A DNA stretch of 64,000 nt from Wujia chipingensis. Lineage in GTDB: Bacteria > Bacillota > Clostridia > Lachnospirales > Lachnospiraceae. Location of the stretch: NCBI RefSeq assembly GCF_014337155.1, contig NZ_CP060632.1, positions 1,805,001-1,869,000 on the forward strand, written 5' to 3'. The translations under genes were made by a program, and so were the position numbers. Position 1 is the first letter of the stretch, and each line of letters starts with the position of its first letter. Shown here piece by piece: positions 7,847 through 16,016 of the stretch. The notes under the pieces are model-generated. The model did not search any database, was not told the DNA's origin, and was given only the letters and a program-made list of their open reading frames with translations.

Positions 7847-9949
7847 CTACTGTTCAAACAACAGCTCTTCATATGTAGGGAATGGCCATGCCTTTGCATC
7901 CACAATCTTCTCAAGCTCATCCGCCGGCTTACGAACCGTATCGAAGAAAGCAAATACCACATCGTGATAATATTTTGCCCAAGCCTTTGGATCATCTTCC
8001 TTCTCAGCAGCCTTCGCTACGATATCCTCAAGCTCTGCAGTTGCCTTCTTAAGTTCCGCAAGCTTTGTATCGATGGTAGAAAGAATCTCCATCTGTGTAT
8101 CTGCGCTGATACCAAGCTCCTTCAAATCCTTCACAGAAGCAGCCAGAGTACCCTCATACTTCATAACAGCCGGAATAATCTGCTTCGTGGACATCTCGAT
8201 CATTGTCTTAGCCTCGATATTGATCTGCTTTGCGTAGTTATCATACATAACAACGCCTCTTGCAACCAGCTCACGCTTAGACATTACACCATGCTTCTCA
8301 AACATTTCGATATTCTCCGGTGTTGCGAGGTAATCAACCGCATCAACCATGCACTTGATATTTGGGAGTCCACGGCGCTCTGCTTCCTTTACCCACTCCT
8401 CAGAATAACCATTTCCGTTGAAGATGATTCTCTGATGCTCTCTCAACTTATCTGCAACCAGCTTCTTTGCGGCTGCCTCGAAATCATCTGCCTTCTCCAG
8501 CACATCTGCAAAATTGCAAAGTGTGTCAGCAACGATTGTATTTAAAGTCATCATTGGCTGTGCAATACACTGTGTACTACCAACCATACGGAACTCGAAC
8601 TTATTACCGGTAAACGCAAATGGTGATGTACGGTTACGGTCTGTCGCATCCATCTTGAACTCAGGGATGACTGAACATCCTGACTTGTAAACCTTACCCT
8701 TCAAGCTGCTTGTTGCCTCTCCATTTGCAATGATCTGATCAACAACATCGGCAAGCTGATCACCAAGGTAAGCAGAAATGATTGCTGGAGGTGCCTCATT
8801 TGCACCAAGTCTGTGATCGTTACCAGCAGAGCTTGCTGACAGGCGAAGCAATGCAGCATGATTATCAACAGACTCCAGAATTGCAGCTAAGAATACCTGG
8901 AACTGCAGATTCTTCTCTGGCTCCTTGCCTGGATCAATCAAATTCTCGCCATCGGATGTTGAGATAGACCAGTTATTATGCTTACCAGAACCATTGACAC
9001 CTGCAAATGGCTTCTCATGAAGCAGACATGCAAATCCATTTCTCTCTGCAACCTTCTTCAATGTCTCCATCAGCAACTGGTTCTGATCCGTTGCTACATT
9101 TGTTGTACCATAGATTGGTGCGATCTCATGCTGAGAAGGAGCAACCTCGTTATGCTGTGTCTTCGCTGGAATACCATACTCCCACAGATCCTTGTTCAGC
9201 TCTCTCATGAAATGAGAAACCTTATCCTTGATCACGCCGAAGTACTGATCGTCAAGCTCCTGTCCCTTCGGTGCCGGTGCACCAAACAATGTACGTCCAG
9301 TCAGCTTCAGGTCAAGTCTCTGATTGAACTTATCCTTGTCAATCAGGAAGTACTCCTGCTCTGGTCCAACGGAAGCAGTTACCTTCGCTGGTGTCTTACC
9401 AAACAGCTTCAGGATACGAAGTGCCTGCTTGTTAACGGCATCCATGGAACGAAGAAGTGGTGTCTTGTGATCCAGAGACTCGCCTGTATATGAAATAAAA
9501 ATAGTCGGAATACAAAGAACCTTACAGCCATCCGGAATCTCTTTGACAAATGCAGGAGATGTACAATCCCAGACTGTATAACCTCTTGCTGCACACGTCT
9601 CACGGATTCCTCCGGAAGGGAAGGAAGAACCATCTGGCTCAGCCTTGATCAATTCCTTGCCAGTGAACTCTGTGATGAATGTACCATCACCAACCGGATC
9701 CATGAAAGAATCATGTTTCTCTGCTGTCAGGTTTGTGAGTGGATGGAACCAGTGTGTATAGTGTGTTGCGCCGAGCTCCTTTGCCCACTCCCGCATGGCA
9801 ATCGCTACGGAATCAGCAATCGCTGCGTCAAGCGGTGCACCGTAATCAATTGTCTTCTTTAATTCCTTGAATACTGCCTTTGGCAATCTTGCACGCATGA
9901 CTGCCTCACAAAATGAACGCTTTCCTAAATCTTCTGCTGTAACTTCCAT
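7847..9949 (-). CDS. glnN: Glutamine synthetase type III
   Basis: A 700-residue GSIII, making glutamine from glutamate, ammonia and ATP as a large dodecamer. The length is right for type III (types I and II are 360-470 residues). The N terminus has the GSIII-specific Arg-Ser-Phe-Cys-Glu-Ala and His-Trp-Phe-His-Pro-Leu-Thr segments. The catalytic core shows [16 protein letters not shown] (ATP/glutamate site) and Gly-Ala-Asn-Glu-Ala-Pro-Pro. The frame stays open for 36 codons upstream, but the ATG at 9949 is preceded by AAGGAGAA at good spacing and begins at the normal family N terminus. It is transcribed alone and ended by a strong terminator. Its leader carries unusual crossing inverted repeats. 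Confidence 0.95.
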   Translation of the reverse strand: MEVTAEDLGKRSFCEAVMRARLPKAVFKELKKTIDYGAPLDAAIADSVAIAMREWAKELGATHYTHWFHPLTNLTAEKHDSFMDPVGDGTFITEFTGKELIKAEPDGSSFPSGGIRETCAARGYTVWDCTSPAFVKEIPDGCKVLCIPTIFISYTGESLDHKTPLLRSMDAVNKQALRILKLFGKTPAKVTASVGPEQEYFLIDKDKFNQRLDLKLTGRTLFGAPAPKGQELDDQYFGVIKDKVSHFMRELNKDLWEYGIPAKTQHNEVAPSQHEIAPIYGTTNVATDQNQLLMETLKKVAERNGFACLLHEKPFAGVNGSGKHNNWSISTSDGENLIDPGKEPEKNLQFQVFLAAILESVDNHAALLRLSASSAGNDHRLGANEAPPAIISAYLGDQLADVVDQIIANGEATSSLKGKVYKSGCSVIPEFKMDATDRNRTSPFAFTGNKFEFRMVGSTQCIAQPMMTLNTIVADTLCNFADVLEKADDFEAAAKKLVADKLREHQRIIFNGNGYSEEWVKEAERRGLPNIKCMVDAVDYLATPENIEMFEKHGVMSKRELVARGVVMYDNYAKQINIEAKTMIEMSTKQIIPAVMKYEGTLAASVKDLKELGISADTQMEILSTIDTKLAELKKATAELEDIVAKAAEKEDDPKAWAKYYHDVVFAFFDTVRKPADELEKIVDAKAWPFPTYEELLFEQ

Positions 9950-10101
9950 ACTCGTATTCTCCTTTTCCTTAATTTTTTTAATTATCTTTAACTCGTAATT
10001 AAGATAACTCAAGTCTAAGGAAAACGCAAACTGAAAAAACCGTCTTTTTTCTTTCATAAATTACGTCAAATCGAATTTTTACTATACATTATTAAGTTTC
10101 A

Positions 10102-10204
10102 ACTTGCGAATCGTATGCAAAAACAGACTTTTGTGTCGTTTTCGCAAGTAAATATAGGCGTTCGCAACGCTTAACTTGTGAAACCGCATCAAAAGTCCGT
10201 TTCT
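10102..10204 (-). promoter_or_regulatory. Crossing inverted repeats between the unknown membrane gene and glnN
   Basis: Two inverted repeats interleave. Pair A: 10121-10133 with 10190-10202 (13 pairs, one G-U as minus-strand RNA). Pair B: 10102-10110 with 10141-10149 (nine perfect pairs, ACTTGCGAA/TTCGCAAGT). Their order (B, A, B, A) makes the two stems either mutually exclusive or a pseudoknot. The 3' arm of A on the minus strand runs into TTTTT, like a terminator. A small GCGTT/AACGC hairpin (10158-10170) lies inside. It could be a terminator/antiterminator switch ahead of glnN, or only the end of the tyrS operon. Confidence 0.4.
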
Positions 10205-10212
10205 ACTTGTTT

Positions 10213-11388
10213 TTATCTAGTCAAATCATCTCTCACACCCATATAATACGAGGCAAACTCTTGTGTAATCAATTTGTTTCGTATCATCAGGTTGAGCGTA
10301 TCTTTAAATTCTGCATAGCTGATTGTCGAATGCGCCAGATTATCCAGCGTCTTGCTGATCCGGTCTGCATATCCGTTCGCATCAATCACATTGTCCCGTA
10401 ATAAGATATTCGACTTGTATGCTTCTTTAAAATAAATATTCACCTTGTTGGACATTGTTACCCGGTCATCCACCTGAAACTCTACCCCTAACAGGTCAAA
10501 TAGCGCCGATGCCGACCGGTTTGTCACATAGATATCATTTCCGATTCCATACAAATTCTTATAGGCAGACAGATCATCCACAACCGTACTGTGCGCATAA
10601 TCCGGCAGATACGGGCGGAACATATCCGCAAGTACGCTGCTGCCCTTATACGCTGCATAATCGATATCTTCATTTGCCGGCTGCTTCTTCAGATATGTAA
10701 TATTCTTGATCTGATATAGTGGAATCGTGATGTGCCGCGGTTCCTGTTCAATCAGCAACAGATGAAAATCCTTTTTCTCTACCCAGATATAGGCAGGTGT
10801 CTGATTTGCCTTGAGCTTTTCGGAACGATCTACGAAGATCATACGATGCTCCCGCCGCACCTTGAACTTATGCAGCGTCTTCTTGACCTTCTTCCGGTCG
10901 TATGTTGTGACAGTTTCCTGCGTAAGAGCAACAATCGACTGTTCTTCCATCCGTTCCTCTCTGTCCTGCGACTCCTGTCCGCCCTCATCTGCGTCCTTCT
11001 TTTGCTGTTTCTTCCGCTTGTGCCGGTTGTGTTCTTCCTCGACATTCGAAGCTTCTTTCTCGTTCTTTCGCTTCGCAAATACCGGCGGCTTCATATGATC
11101 GACTTTCTTGTCCGCATCCTGTGGCTTCGTACGTTTGGAACGTTTTGTGTCCTGCGTTTCTGCGTTCTTCGCATCTTCCACAACACCACCCTGAATCACA
11201 AGCGTCTGCGCCAGCGTAATCACAACAAACACACATACGACTGCTGCAAAAATAAACAGAATCTGCCGGAACACGATTGCACACACAATCGCACCGACAG
11301 TTCCGATTCCGAACAGCAATGACAAGAGCACGATTGCCCTTGCCTTTGCCGTTCCATATTTAATTGTATTGACACATTTTCGAATCAT
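10213..11388 (-). CDS. Unknown membrane protein coupled to tyrS
   Basis: A 391-residue protein I do not recognise. Two membrane helices fill residues about 15-62. A strongly charged Lys/Glu/Arg/Asp-rich segment follows (about 72-150), probably disordered. A cytosolic domain runs from about residue 165 to the end, with mixed strands and helices and no obvious catalytic motif. Its last 60 residues (from Asp-Asn-Val-Ile-Asp-Ala-Asn-Gly) form a helical segment. Its ATG overlaps the tyrS stop codon (TAATG), and AAGG in the tyrS end serves as ribosome binding site, so it should be translationally coupled and share T-box control. A link to tyrosine supply is only inference. Confidence 0.65.
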   Translation of the reverse strand: MIRKCVNTIKYGTAKARAIVLLSLLFGIGTVGAIVCAIVFRQILFIFAAVVCVFVVITLAQTLVIQGGVVEDAKNAETQDTKRSKRTKPQDADKKVDHMKPPVFAKRKNEKEASNVEEEHNRHKRKKQQKKDADEGGQESQDREERMEEQSIVALTQETVTTYDRKKVKKTLHKFKVRREHRMIFVDRSEKLKANQTPAYIWVEKKDFHLLLIEQEPRHITIPLYQIKNITYLKKQPANEDIDYAAYKGSSVLADMFRPYLPDYAHSTVVDDLSAYKNLYGIGNDIYVTNRSASALFDLLGVEFQVDDRVTMSNKVNIYFKEAYKSNILLRDNVIDANGYADRISKTLDNLAHSTISYAEFKDTLNLMIRNKLITQEFASYYMGVRDDLTR

Positions 11389-12611
11389 TACGCCTTATAT
11401 ACAACCTTACGGAAATTCTTCTTTCCCTTCTTCAATACGAACTCCCCTGCGAAATCATCCGGTGTGAACATCTTCTTCACATCTGTGATCTTCTCGCCAT
11501 TGACAGAGACACCGCCCTGCTCCATCGCACGTCTTGCCTCGCTCTTGGATGCTGCAAGTCCTGCCTGTACGATAATCGACATCAGATCTGTCTGTCCATC
11601 ATTGAAGATATCTGCTGTGATTTCAGCAACTGGCATATTCTCTGTATTTCCGCCACCGAAGATATTCTTCGCTGCGTCAAGTGCCTTCTTCGCTTCTTCC
11701 TCGCCGTGTACAAGTGCAGTCAGCTCATAGGCAAGAATCTCTTTTGCCTTATTCAGCTCGCTGCCTTCCCAGTGCTCCATCTCCTGAATCTGCTCCAATG
11801 GAAGGAATGTCAACATCTTGAGACACTTGATAACATCTGCGTCGTCGACATTTCTCCAGTACTGGAAGAACTCATACGGTGTTGTCTTGTTTGGATCAAG
11901 CCATACAGCACCCTTCTGTGTCTTACCCATCTTCTTACCCTCAGAATTTAAGAGCAGTGTGATTGTCATCGCATGTGCATCCTTGCCAAGTTTTCTACGG
12001 ATCAGCTCTGTACCACCAAGCATGTTCGACCACTGATCGTCGCCACCAAACTGCAGGTTACAGCCGTACTTCTGGAACAACGCATAGAAATCATAGCTCT
12101 GCATGATCATGTAGTTAAACTCCAGGAAGCTAAGTCCCTTCTCCATACGCTGCTTGTAGCATTCAGCCGTCAGCATACGATTGACAGAGAAATGCGCTCC
12201 AACCTCACGCAATACCTCTATATAATTCAGATCAAGCAGCCAGTCCGCATTATTTACCATAAGCGCTTTTCCCTCTGAGAAATCAATAAAACGGCTCATC
12301 TGCTTCTTAAAGCAATCACAGTTATGCTGAATGGTCTCCTTTGTCATCATCTGACGCATATCGGTTCTTCCGGATGGATCACCGATCATTGCGGTACCTC
12401 CACCAATCAGAGCAATTGGCTTATTGCCACCCATCTGCAGACGCTTCATCAGACAAAGTGCCATAAAATGTCCTACATGCAGGCTGTCTGCTGTCGGATC
12501 AAATCCAATATAGAACGTTGCCTTTCCTTCATTGATCAGACGGCTGATCTCCTCTTCGTTTGTTACCTGTGCAATCAAACCTCTTGCTACAAGTTCTTCG
12601 TACAATGTCAT
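11388..12611 (-). CDS. tyrS: Tyrosyl-tRNA synthetase
   Basis: A 407-residue class I synthetase that charges tRNA-Tyr. The ATP-binding signature appears as His-Val-Gly-His (about residues 44-47) and the KMSKS loop as Lys-Met-Gly-Lys-Thr (about 226-230). A C-terminal S4-like RNA-binding domain includes Ala-Ser-Lys-Ser-Glu-Ala-Arg-Arg and Val-Asn-Gly-Glu-Lys. The frame is open 30 codons further upstream through the leader terminator, but ATG 12611 with GGAGG and the family N terminus Leu-Tyr-Glu-Glu-Leu is the true start. It is preceded by a tyrosine T-box leader and followed by an overlapping unknown membrane gene. Confidence 0.96.
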   Translation of the reverse strand: MTLYEELVARGLIAQVTNEEEISRLINEGKATFYIGFDPTADSLHVGHFMALCLMKRLQMGGNKPIALIGGGTAMIGDPSGRTDMRQMMTKETIQHNCDCFKKQMSRFIDFSEGKALMVNNADWLLDLNYIEVLREVGAHFSVNRMLTAECYKQRMEKGLSFLEFNYMIMQSYDFYALFQKYGCNLQFGGDDQWSNMLGGTELIRRKLGKDAHAMTITLLLNSEGKKMGKTQKGAVWLDPNKTTPYEFFQYWRNVDDADVIKCLKMLTFLPLEQIQEMEHWEGSELNKAKEILAYELTALVHGEEEAKKALDAAKNIFGGGNTENMPVAEITADIFNDGQTDLMSIIVQAGLAASKSEARRAMEQGGVSVNGEKITDVKKMFTPDDFAGEFVLKKGKKNFRKVVYKA

Positions 12612-12650
12612 CTTTCTTTCCTCCAAAATATATTTTCTTTTTTGGGCATT

Positions 12651-12936
12651 AAAAAACGCCCTTATAAAAATATAAGGACGAAGTATACTCCGTGTTACCA
12701 CCTTATTTCACGCTTACCTCACGATAACCGCCTTTGCAAGTATCGATATCAATACTTCAGCCTCTGTAACGTGTGCCAATCCGTCTGCCCCTACTTGACA
12801 AGCGTTCAGGGAGCAGCTCCGAGATGTATTCATGTTTCCGACTTACCGCGCCTCTCATCAACCGGCTGCTTTCTGTGGCAGCTGCTCGCAAACACTACTT
12901 GTTCTCTTCCTCGCCTTTGCTATCATTCACAATGAT
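12651..12936 (-). promoter_or_regulatory. Tyrosine T-box leader of tyrS
   Basis: An untranslated leader of about 285 bases. The T-box sequence AAGGTGGTAACACG lies at about 12690-12704 on the minus strand. The terminator is the CCTTATA/TATAAGG stem and T run at 12651-12678. The long Stem I region is upstream. The specifier is most likely TAC (Tyr) at 12828-12826, in the context GAATACATC, matching the downstream synthetase. Uncharged tRNA-Tyr would bind and favour the antiterminator, raising expression when tyrosine is short. Confidence 0.9.
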
Positions 12937-12942
12937 ATGAAA

Positions 12943-12971
12943 ATTATATATGATGATTTTCCGTTTGTCAA
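12943..12971 (-). promoter_or_regulatory. Consensus promoter of the tyrS T-box transcript
   Basis: TTGACA (12971-12966), 17 bases, TATAAT (12948-12943): a perfect sigma-A match. The -35 box overlaps the stop codon of the upstream CDF transporter gene. Confidence 0.9.
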
Positions 12972-14134
12972 CAATATCCTTTATCAAACGTAATTACTGT
13001 ATAATATGTATCCTGTTTCTCCGCAAGCTTCTGCTGGATCTCAGACTTAATCTGTGCTTCTGTCTTCTTACATTCATATGGCACAAGCACATCAAAGATC
13101 AGATTGGTATGCGTTGGTCCCGACACAATCCGAAAGTCATGCATCGTAAGACCTTCATCGATTTCCTTTAAAATCCCCGCCATCATATCACGGCAAACAT
13201 TCGTCTTCTCATCATCGTAATCAATCGGGTCCATGTGGATCGTCATATGTACCTGCAATTCATCGTAGATGTTCCGTTCTAACTCATCAATCGCATCGTG
13301 AATCTCCATGATATTTTCATGACAGTCCACTTCCACATGCACACTACCAATCAGATTTCCCGGACCATAGCTGTGTATGATCAGATCATGCATGCCATGA
13401 CAGAACATATTCTCCATCACAAGCTCCCGGATCTTTGCAACTAACTCCTCATCCGCCGGCTGTCCAAGCAGCTGATCCACCGTATCTTTCACAATACCAA
13501 AACCGGAAAGCATAATCATGACTGACACCACGATTCCCATGATTCCATCCATCGGCAGATCTGAAAATGCCGACATCACAAGTGCGATTGCGGTTGCCAG
13601 TGTTGCAAACACATCGCTAAAGCTATCCTTAGAGGTTGCAAGCATAATGGACGAAGAAAGCTTCGTGCCAAGCTTCCGGTTCATAACTCCCATCCCAATC
13701 TTCACCAGCATGGAAAGCACCAGCACCAAAAGAGCAAGAAATGAAAACGTTACACGCTCCGGATGCATGACCTTCTCCACCGAGCTTCGCAGCAACTCAA
13801 ATCCAACCGCCACAACCGCAGCCGCGATCACAAGCGAAGTCAGATATTCCATCCGCCCATGTCCAAACGGATGATCCCGGTCGGCTGGCTTCGCTGCCAT
13901 CTTATACCCAAACATCGTCACGATACAAGTCGCACAATCCGATAAGTTATTCACACCATCTGATACAATCGAAATCGAGCCCGCGATCAGACCGATTGCA
14001 AGCTTACTTGCAAACAAGATCACATTGCAGATGATTCCGACGATGGAGGAGAAAAAACCATACCGTTTCCGCACTTCCGGGCGTTCGATCTCATCCGCAT
14101 CCTTTATGCACTTATGAACCAGAAATTCAAGCAC
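12968..14134 (-). CDS. Cation diffusion facilitator family metal transporter
   Basis: A 388-residue CDF antiporter that exports divalent metal (zinc, manganese, iron or cobalt) in exchange for protons. The membrane domain of about six helices spans residues 25-215. The helix II metal motif is Asp-Gly-Val-Asn-Asn-Leu-Ser-Asp, followed by the loop His-Pro-Phe-Gly-His-Gly-Arg-Met-Glu-Tyr. The second metal-site motif, Ser-x-x-Asp-Val-Phe-Ala, is in helix V. The cytosolic C-terminal domain contains His-Val-Glu-Val-Asp and an extra tail of about 80 residues after the usual end, which could be an added regulatory module. GTG start with AGGAG ten bases upstream; it overlaps the preceding polymerase-like gene by eight bases. 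Confidence 0.88.
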   Translation of the reverse strand: MLEFLVHKCIKDADEIERPEVRKRYGFFSSIVGIICNVILFASKLAIGLIAGSISIVSDGVNNLSDCATCIVTMFGYKMAAKPADRDHPFGHGRMEYLTSLVIAAAVVAVGFELLRSSVEKVMHPERVTFSFLALLVLVLSMLVKIGMGVMNRKLGTKLSSSIMLATSKDSFSDVFATLATAIALVMSAFSDLPMDGIMGIVVSVMIMLSGFGIVKDTVDQLLGQPADEELVAKIRELVMENMFCHGMHDLIIHSYGPGNLIGSVHVEVDCHENIMEIHDAIDELERNIYDELQVHMTIHMDPIDYDDEKTNVCRDMMAGILKEIDEGLTMHDFRIVSGPTHTNLIFDVLVPYECKKTEAQIKSEIQQKLAEKQDTYYTVITFDKGYC

Positions 14135-15710
14135 GTTTCTCTAACTCCTTCACTCTTCTACAATAATTCACAGTACCAACGCCCATTGCCATAAATACAA
14201 AGAACAGTGGTGTTGTAATCGGCTGATTCAGATTCAGGATGCTCTGCGCGAAATATCCAACTGTCGCTGCCAGACACACACTGATCCATGCATGCTCCTT
14301 TGCATGCTTAAACATATAGACGATACTGCTTCCGACCAATGCCAGATAAGAAAGCAGACCAACAATACCTGTGGTAAATAAGTACTGCAACAGCTCGTTA
14401 TGCGCATTGTCATACACTTTACCCGTGACCTGAACCATCTCATTGTAGCATGCCGCCTTGAGTGTCACACGTACCGACTCATTTCCATATCCAAACAGCT
14501 TATTTACAAACGGTGCATCACCATACACTTCCACAATCTTTCTCCAGATGTAACCACGATAACTGCCCCATTTATCATTGAATGTCAGTAACGAAGAGCC
14601 AGTTACCGCCAAAACAATAATACCAATCACGCCAAGCGCCACACACGCACCACAGACAATCAGCACAATCTTCTTTTTATTCCATGCTGCAACCCTCGTG
14701 CCAAGCTTCCAGTTGCAGACACACACAACTGCAAATACAAGCAGCGCTGCTCCACATAACACAAATGCAATATCCAGCCGGTTTAAGACGATTGCAAGTC
14801 CGCCCCGTTTCTTGTCATATCTTGTATGTCCATATTTATTGATAAACCCAAGCACCAGATTGCCGACAAACAATAAAAACACTGCAAACGAACTATACCG
14901 CAGTCTACCCTGCATAAATGCAAGGATTGTCACCACAACAACGCCAGCAAAAATACCAAGGAATACACTATCACTGTTTGCGATCAGAATATTGCAGCCA
15001 GCCGCGATCAGTAGGATTCCTGACAGAATACGCGAAAACCAGTTCTTACAAAATGCAAACACTGCCAACAACACCGGAATCGATATCGACAGATAGCTTG
15101 CATACATATTGATATTTCCGAATGTTGATATGAATTTCGTATATTGATTTGATGCAATGTTATAACGCAGATTCAGGAAATCATGCTCCATATGCTGTCC
15201 GATTGCAACCGCATACGCAAATGCATTTGCCGCAGCAAAAAAGATAAACATGATCATCTGTGGACGCACACGCTGTGCCAGCACAACGAATACGATCATC
15301 AGAACCAGATACATGCAAAGACCCATCCGTCTGCCCTGCAAGCCATAAAAAGCATCTTTTTTATTATCTGCACAAAGCCATGCAAAAAAGTTTGCCATCA
15401 GGAATGCAAGTGCATAAAACTCCGGTCGAAAAAACCGTTTCTTCCCGCTATCCTCGACGAGCAAAGAATCATACTTATAATAATTCTTCAGATTTGCCTC
15501 CACAACATAACCGATCAATGCAAGCGCCAGATAGATACCGGCCGCATATAAAAAGAAATGATATTTTGTGATCGTAATATTAAAATAATGGTCATCGTAA
15601 ATCAGTGGATACACACCAAACGCCAACAATGCAAATACATACACCGCGACATCCATCACACGAATTCCTCTGCAATATTCCAAATTGTCTGATTTTTTCG
15701 TCTTTGCCAT
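14127..15710 (-). CDS. O-antigen ligase/Wzy-like polytopic membrane protein
   Basis: A 527-residue protein with about 11-12 hydrophobic helices. A large loop after the helix near residue 350 contains Asn-Asp-Lys-Trp-Gly-Ser-Tyr-Arg-Gly-Tyr-Ile-Trp and, further on, Asp-Asn-Ala-His-Asn-Glu-Leu-Leu-Gln. The Arg and the His-Asn-Glu cluster are typical of the O-antigen ligase/polymerase (Wzy_C) superfamily. These move lipid-linked glycan chains onto an acceptor or polymerise repeat units. In a monoderm the product could be a wall polysaccharide or a glycosylated protein; no glycosyltransferase neighbours help decide. It overlaps the CDF gene by eight bases. GGAGAT precedes the ATG. Confidence 0.75.
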   Translation of the reverse strand: MAKTKKSDNLEYCRGIRVMDVAVYVFALLAFGVYPLIYDDHYFNITITKYHFFLYAAGIYLALALIGYVVEANLKNYYKYDSLLVEDSGKKRFFRPEFYALAFLMANFFAWLCADNKKDAFYGLQGRRMGLCMYLVLMIVFVVLAQRVRPQMIMFIFFAAANAFAYAVAIGQHMEHDFLNLRYNIASNQYTKFISTFGNINMYASYLSISIPVLLAVFAFCKNWFSRILSGILLIAAGCNILIANSDSVFLGIFAGVVVVTILAFMQGRLRYSSFAVFLLFVGNLVLGFINKYGHTRYDKKRGGLAIVLNRLDIAFVLCGAALLVFAVVCVCNWKLGTRVAAWNKKKIVLIVCGACVALGVIGIIVLAVTGSSLLTFNDKWGSYRGYIWRKIVEVYGDAPFVNKLFGYGNESVRVTLKAACYNEMVQVTGKVYDNAHNELLQYLFTTGIVGLLSYLALVGSSIVYMFKHAKEHAWISVCLAATVGYFAQSILNLNQPITTPLFFVFMAMGVGTVNYCRRVKELEKRA

Positions 15711-15761
15711 GACTTTTATCTCCTTATCCAGCTCCTGCTGCTATTTTAACATATGTATATA

Positions 15762-15794
15762 AAAAGAAAAGAGAGATAATTGCTATCTCTCTTT
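15762..15794 (-). terminator. Intrinsic terminator of tRNA-Leu
   Basis: Stem AAAGAGAGATA/TATCTCTCTTT (11 pairs, five-base loop) followed by a T-rich tract on the minus strand, a few bases after the tRNA 3' end. Confidence 0.8.
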
Positions 15795-15801
15795 CTCTTC
15801 G

Positions 15802-15885
15802 TGCGGGAGATGGGACTTGAACCCACACGACGTTGCCATCACTAGATCCTTAGTCTAGCCTGTCTGCCAATTCCAGCACTCCCGC
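15802..15885 (-). tRNA. tRNA-Leu (anticodon AAG)
   Basis: An 84-base class II tRNA. Acceptor arms GCGGGAG/CTCCCGC, discriminator A, no encoded CCA. D-arm includes AATTGGCAGA. The anticodon stem CTAGA/TCTAG encloses loop CTAAGGA, giving anticodon AAG, which reads CUU and, if deaminated to inosine, CUC and CUA. A variable arm of leucine type and T loop TTCAAGT follow. A34 is unusual for bacterial leucine tRNAs, where GAG is common. It has its own consensus promoter and terminator. Confidence 0.95.
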
Positions 15886-15890
15886 ATTCT

Positions 15891-15918
15891 CTTGCGTGTC
15901 GCTCACGCTCAACGCAAG
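15891..15918 (-). other. Hairpin in the 5' leader of pre-tRNA-Leu
   Basis: Arms CTTGCGT and ACGCAAG enclose a 14-base loop, lying between the predicted transcription start and the mature tRNA 5' end. It would be removed by RNase P. Confidence 0.5.
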
Positions 15919-15922
15919 ACAT

Positions 15923-15951
15923 ATATTATCATTTTGATTGCCCTTTGTCAA
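15923..15951 (-). promoter_or_regulatory. Promoter of tRNA-Leu
   Basis: TTGACA (15951-15946), 17 bases, TAATAT (15928-15923) on the minus strand; start near 15916, about 30 bases before the mature tRNA. Confidence 0.85.
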
Positions 15952-16016
15952 CAACTTTTTTCTATTTTTGTAAATATTTTTTCACCATCTACTATAATGC
16001 GCATAAATCCGTGCTT

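Noticed and set aside
9950..10057. N-terminal extension of glutamine synthetase III by 36 residues
   Set aside because: The extension is Phe/Lys-rich, has no ribosome binding site and is not part of the GSIII fold; the ATG at 9949 has AAGGAGAA.
12612..12701. N-terminal extension of tyrosyl-tRNA synthetase
   Set aside because: It would translate through the T-box terminator; the ATG at 12611 has GGAGG and the normal N terminus.
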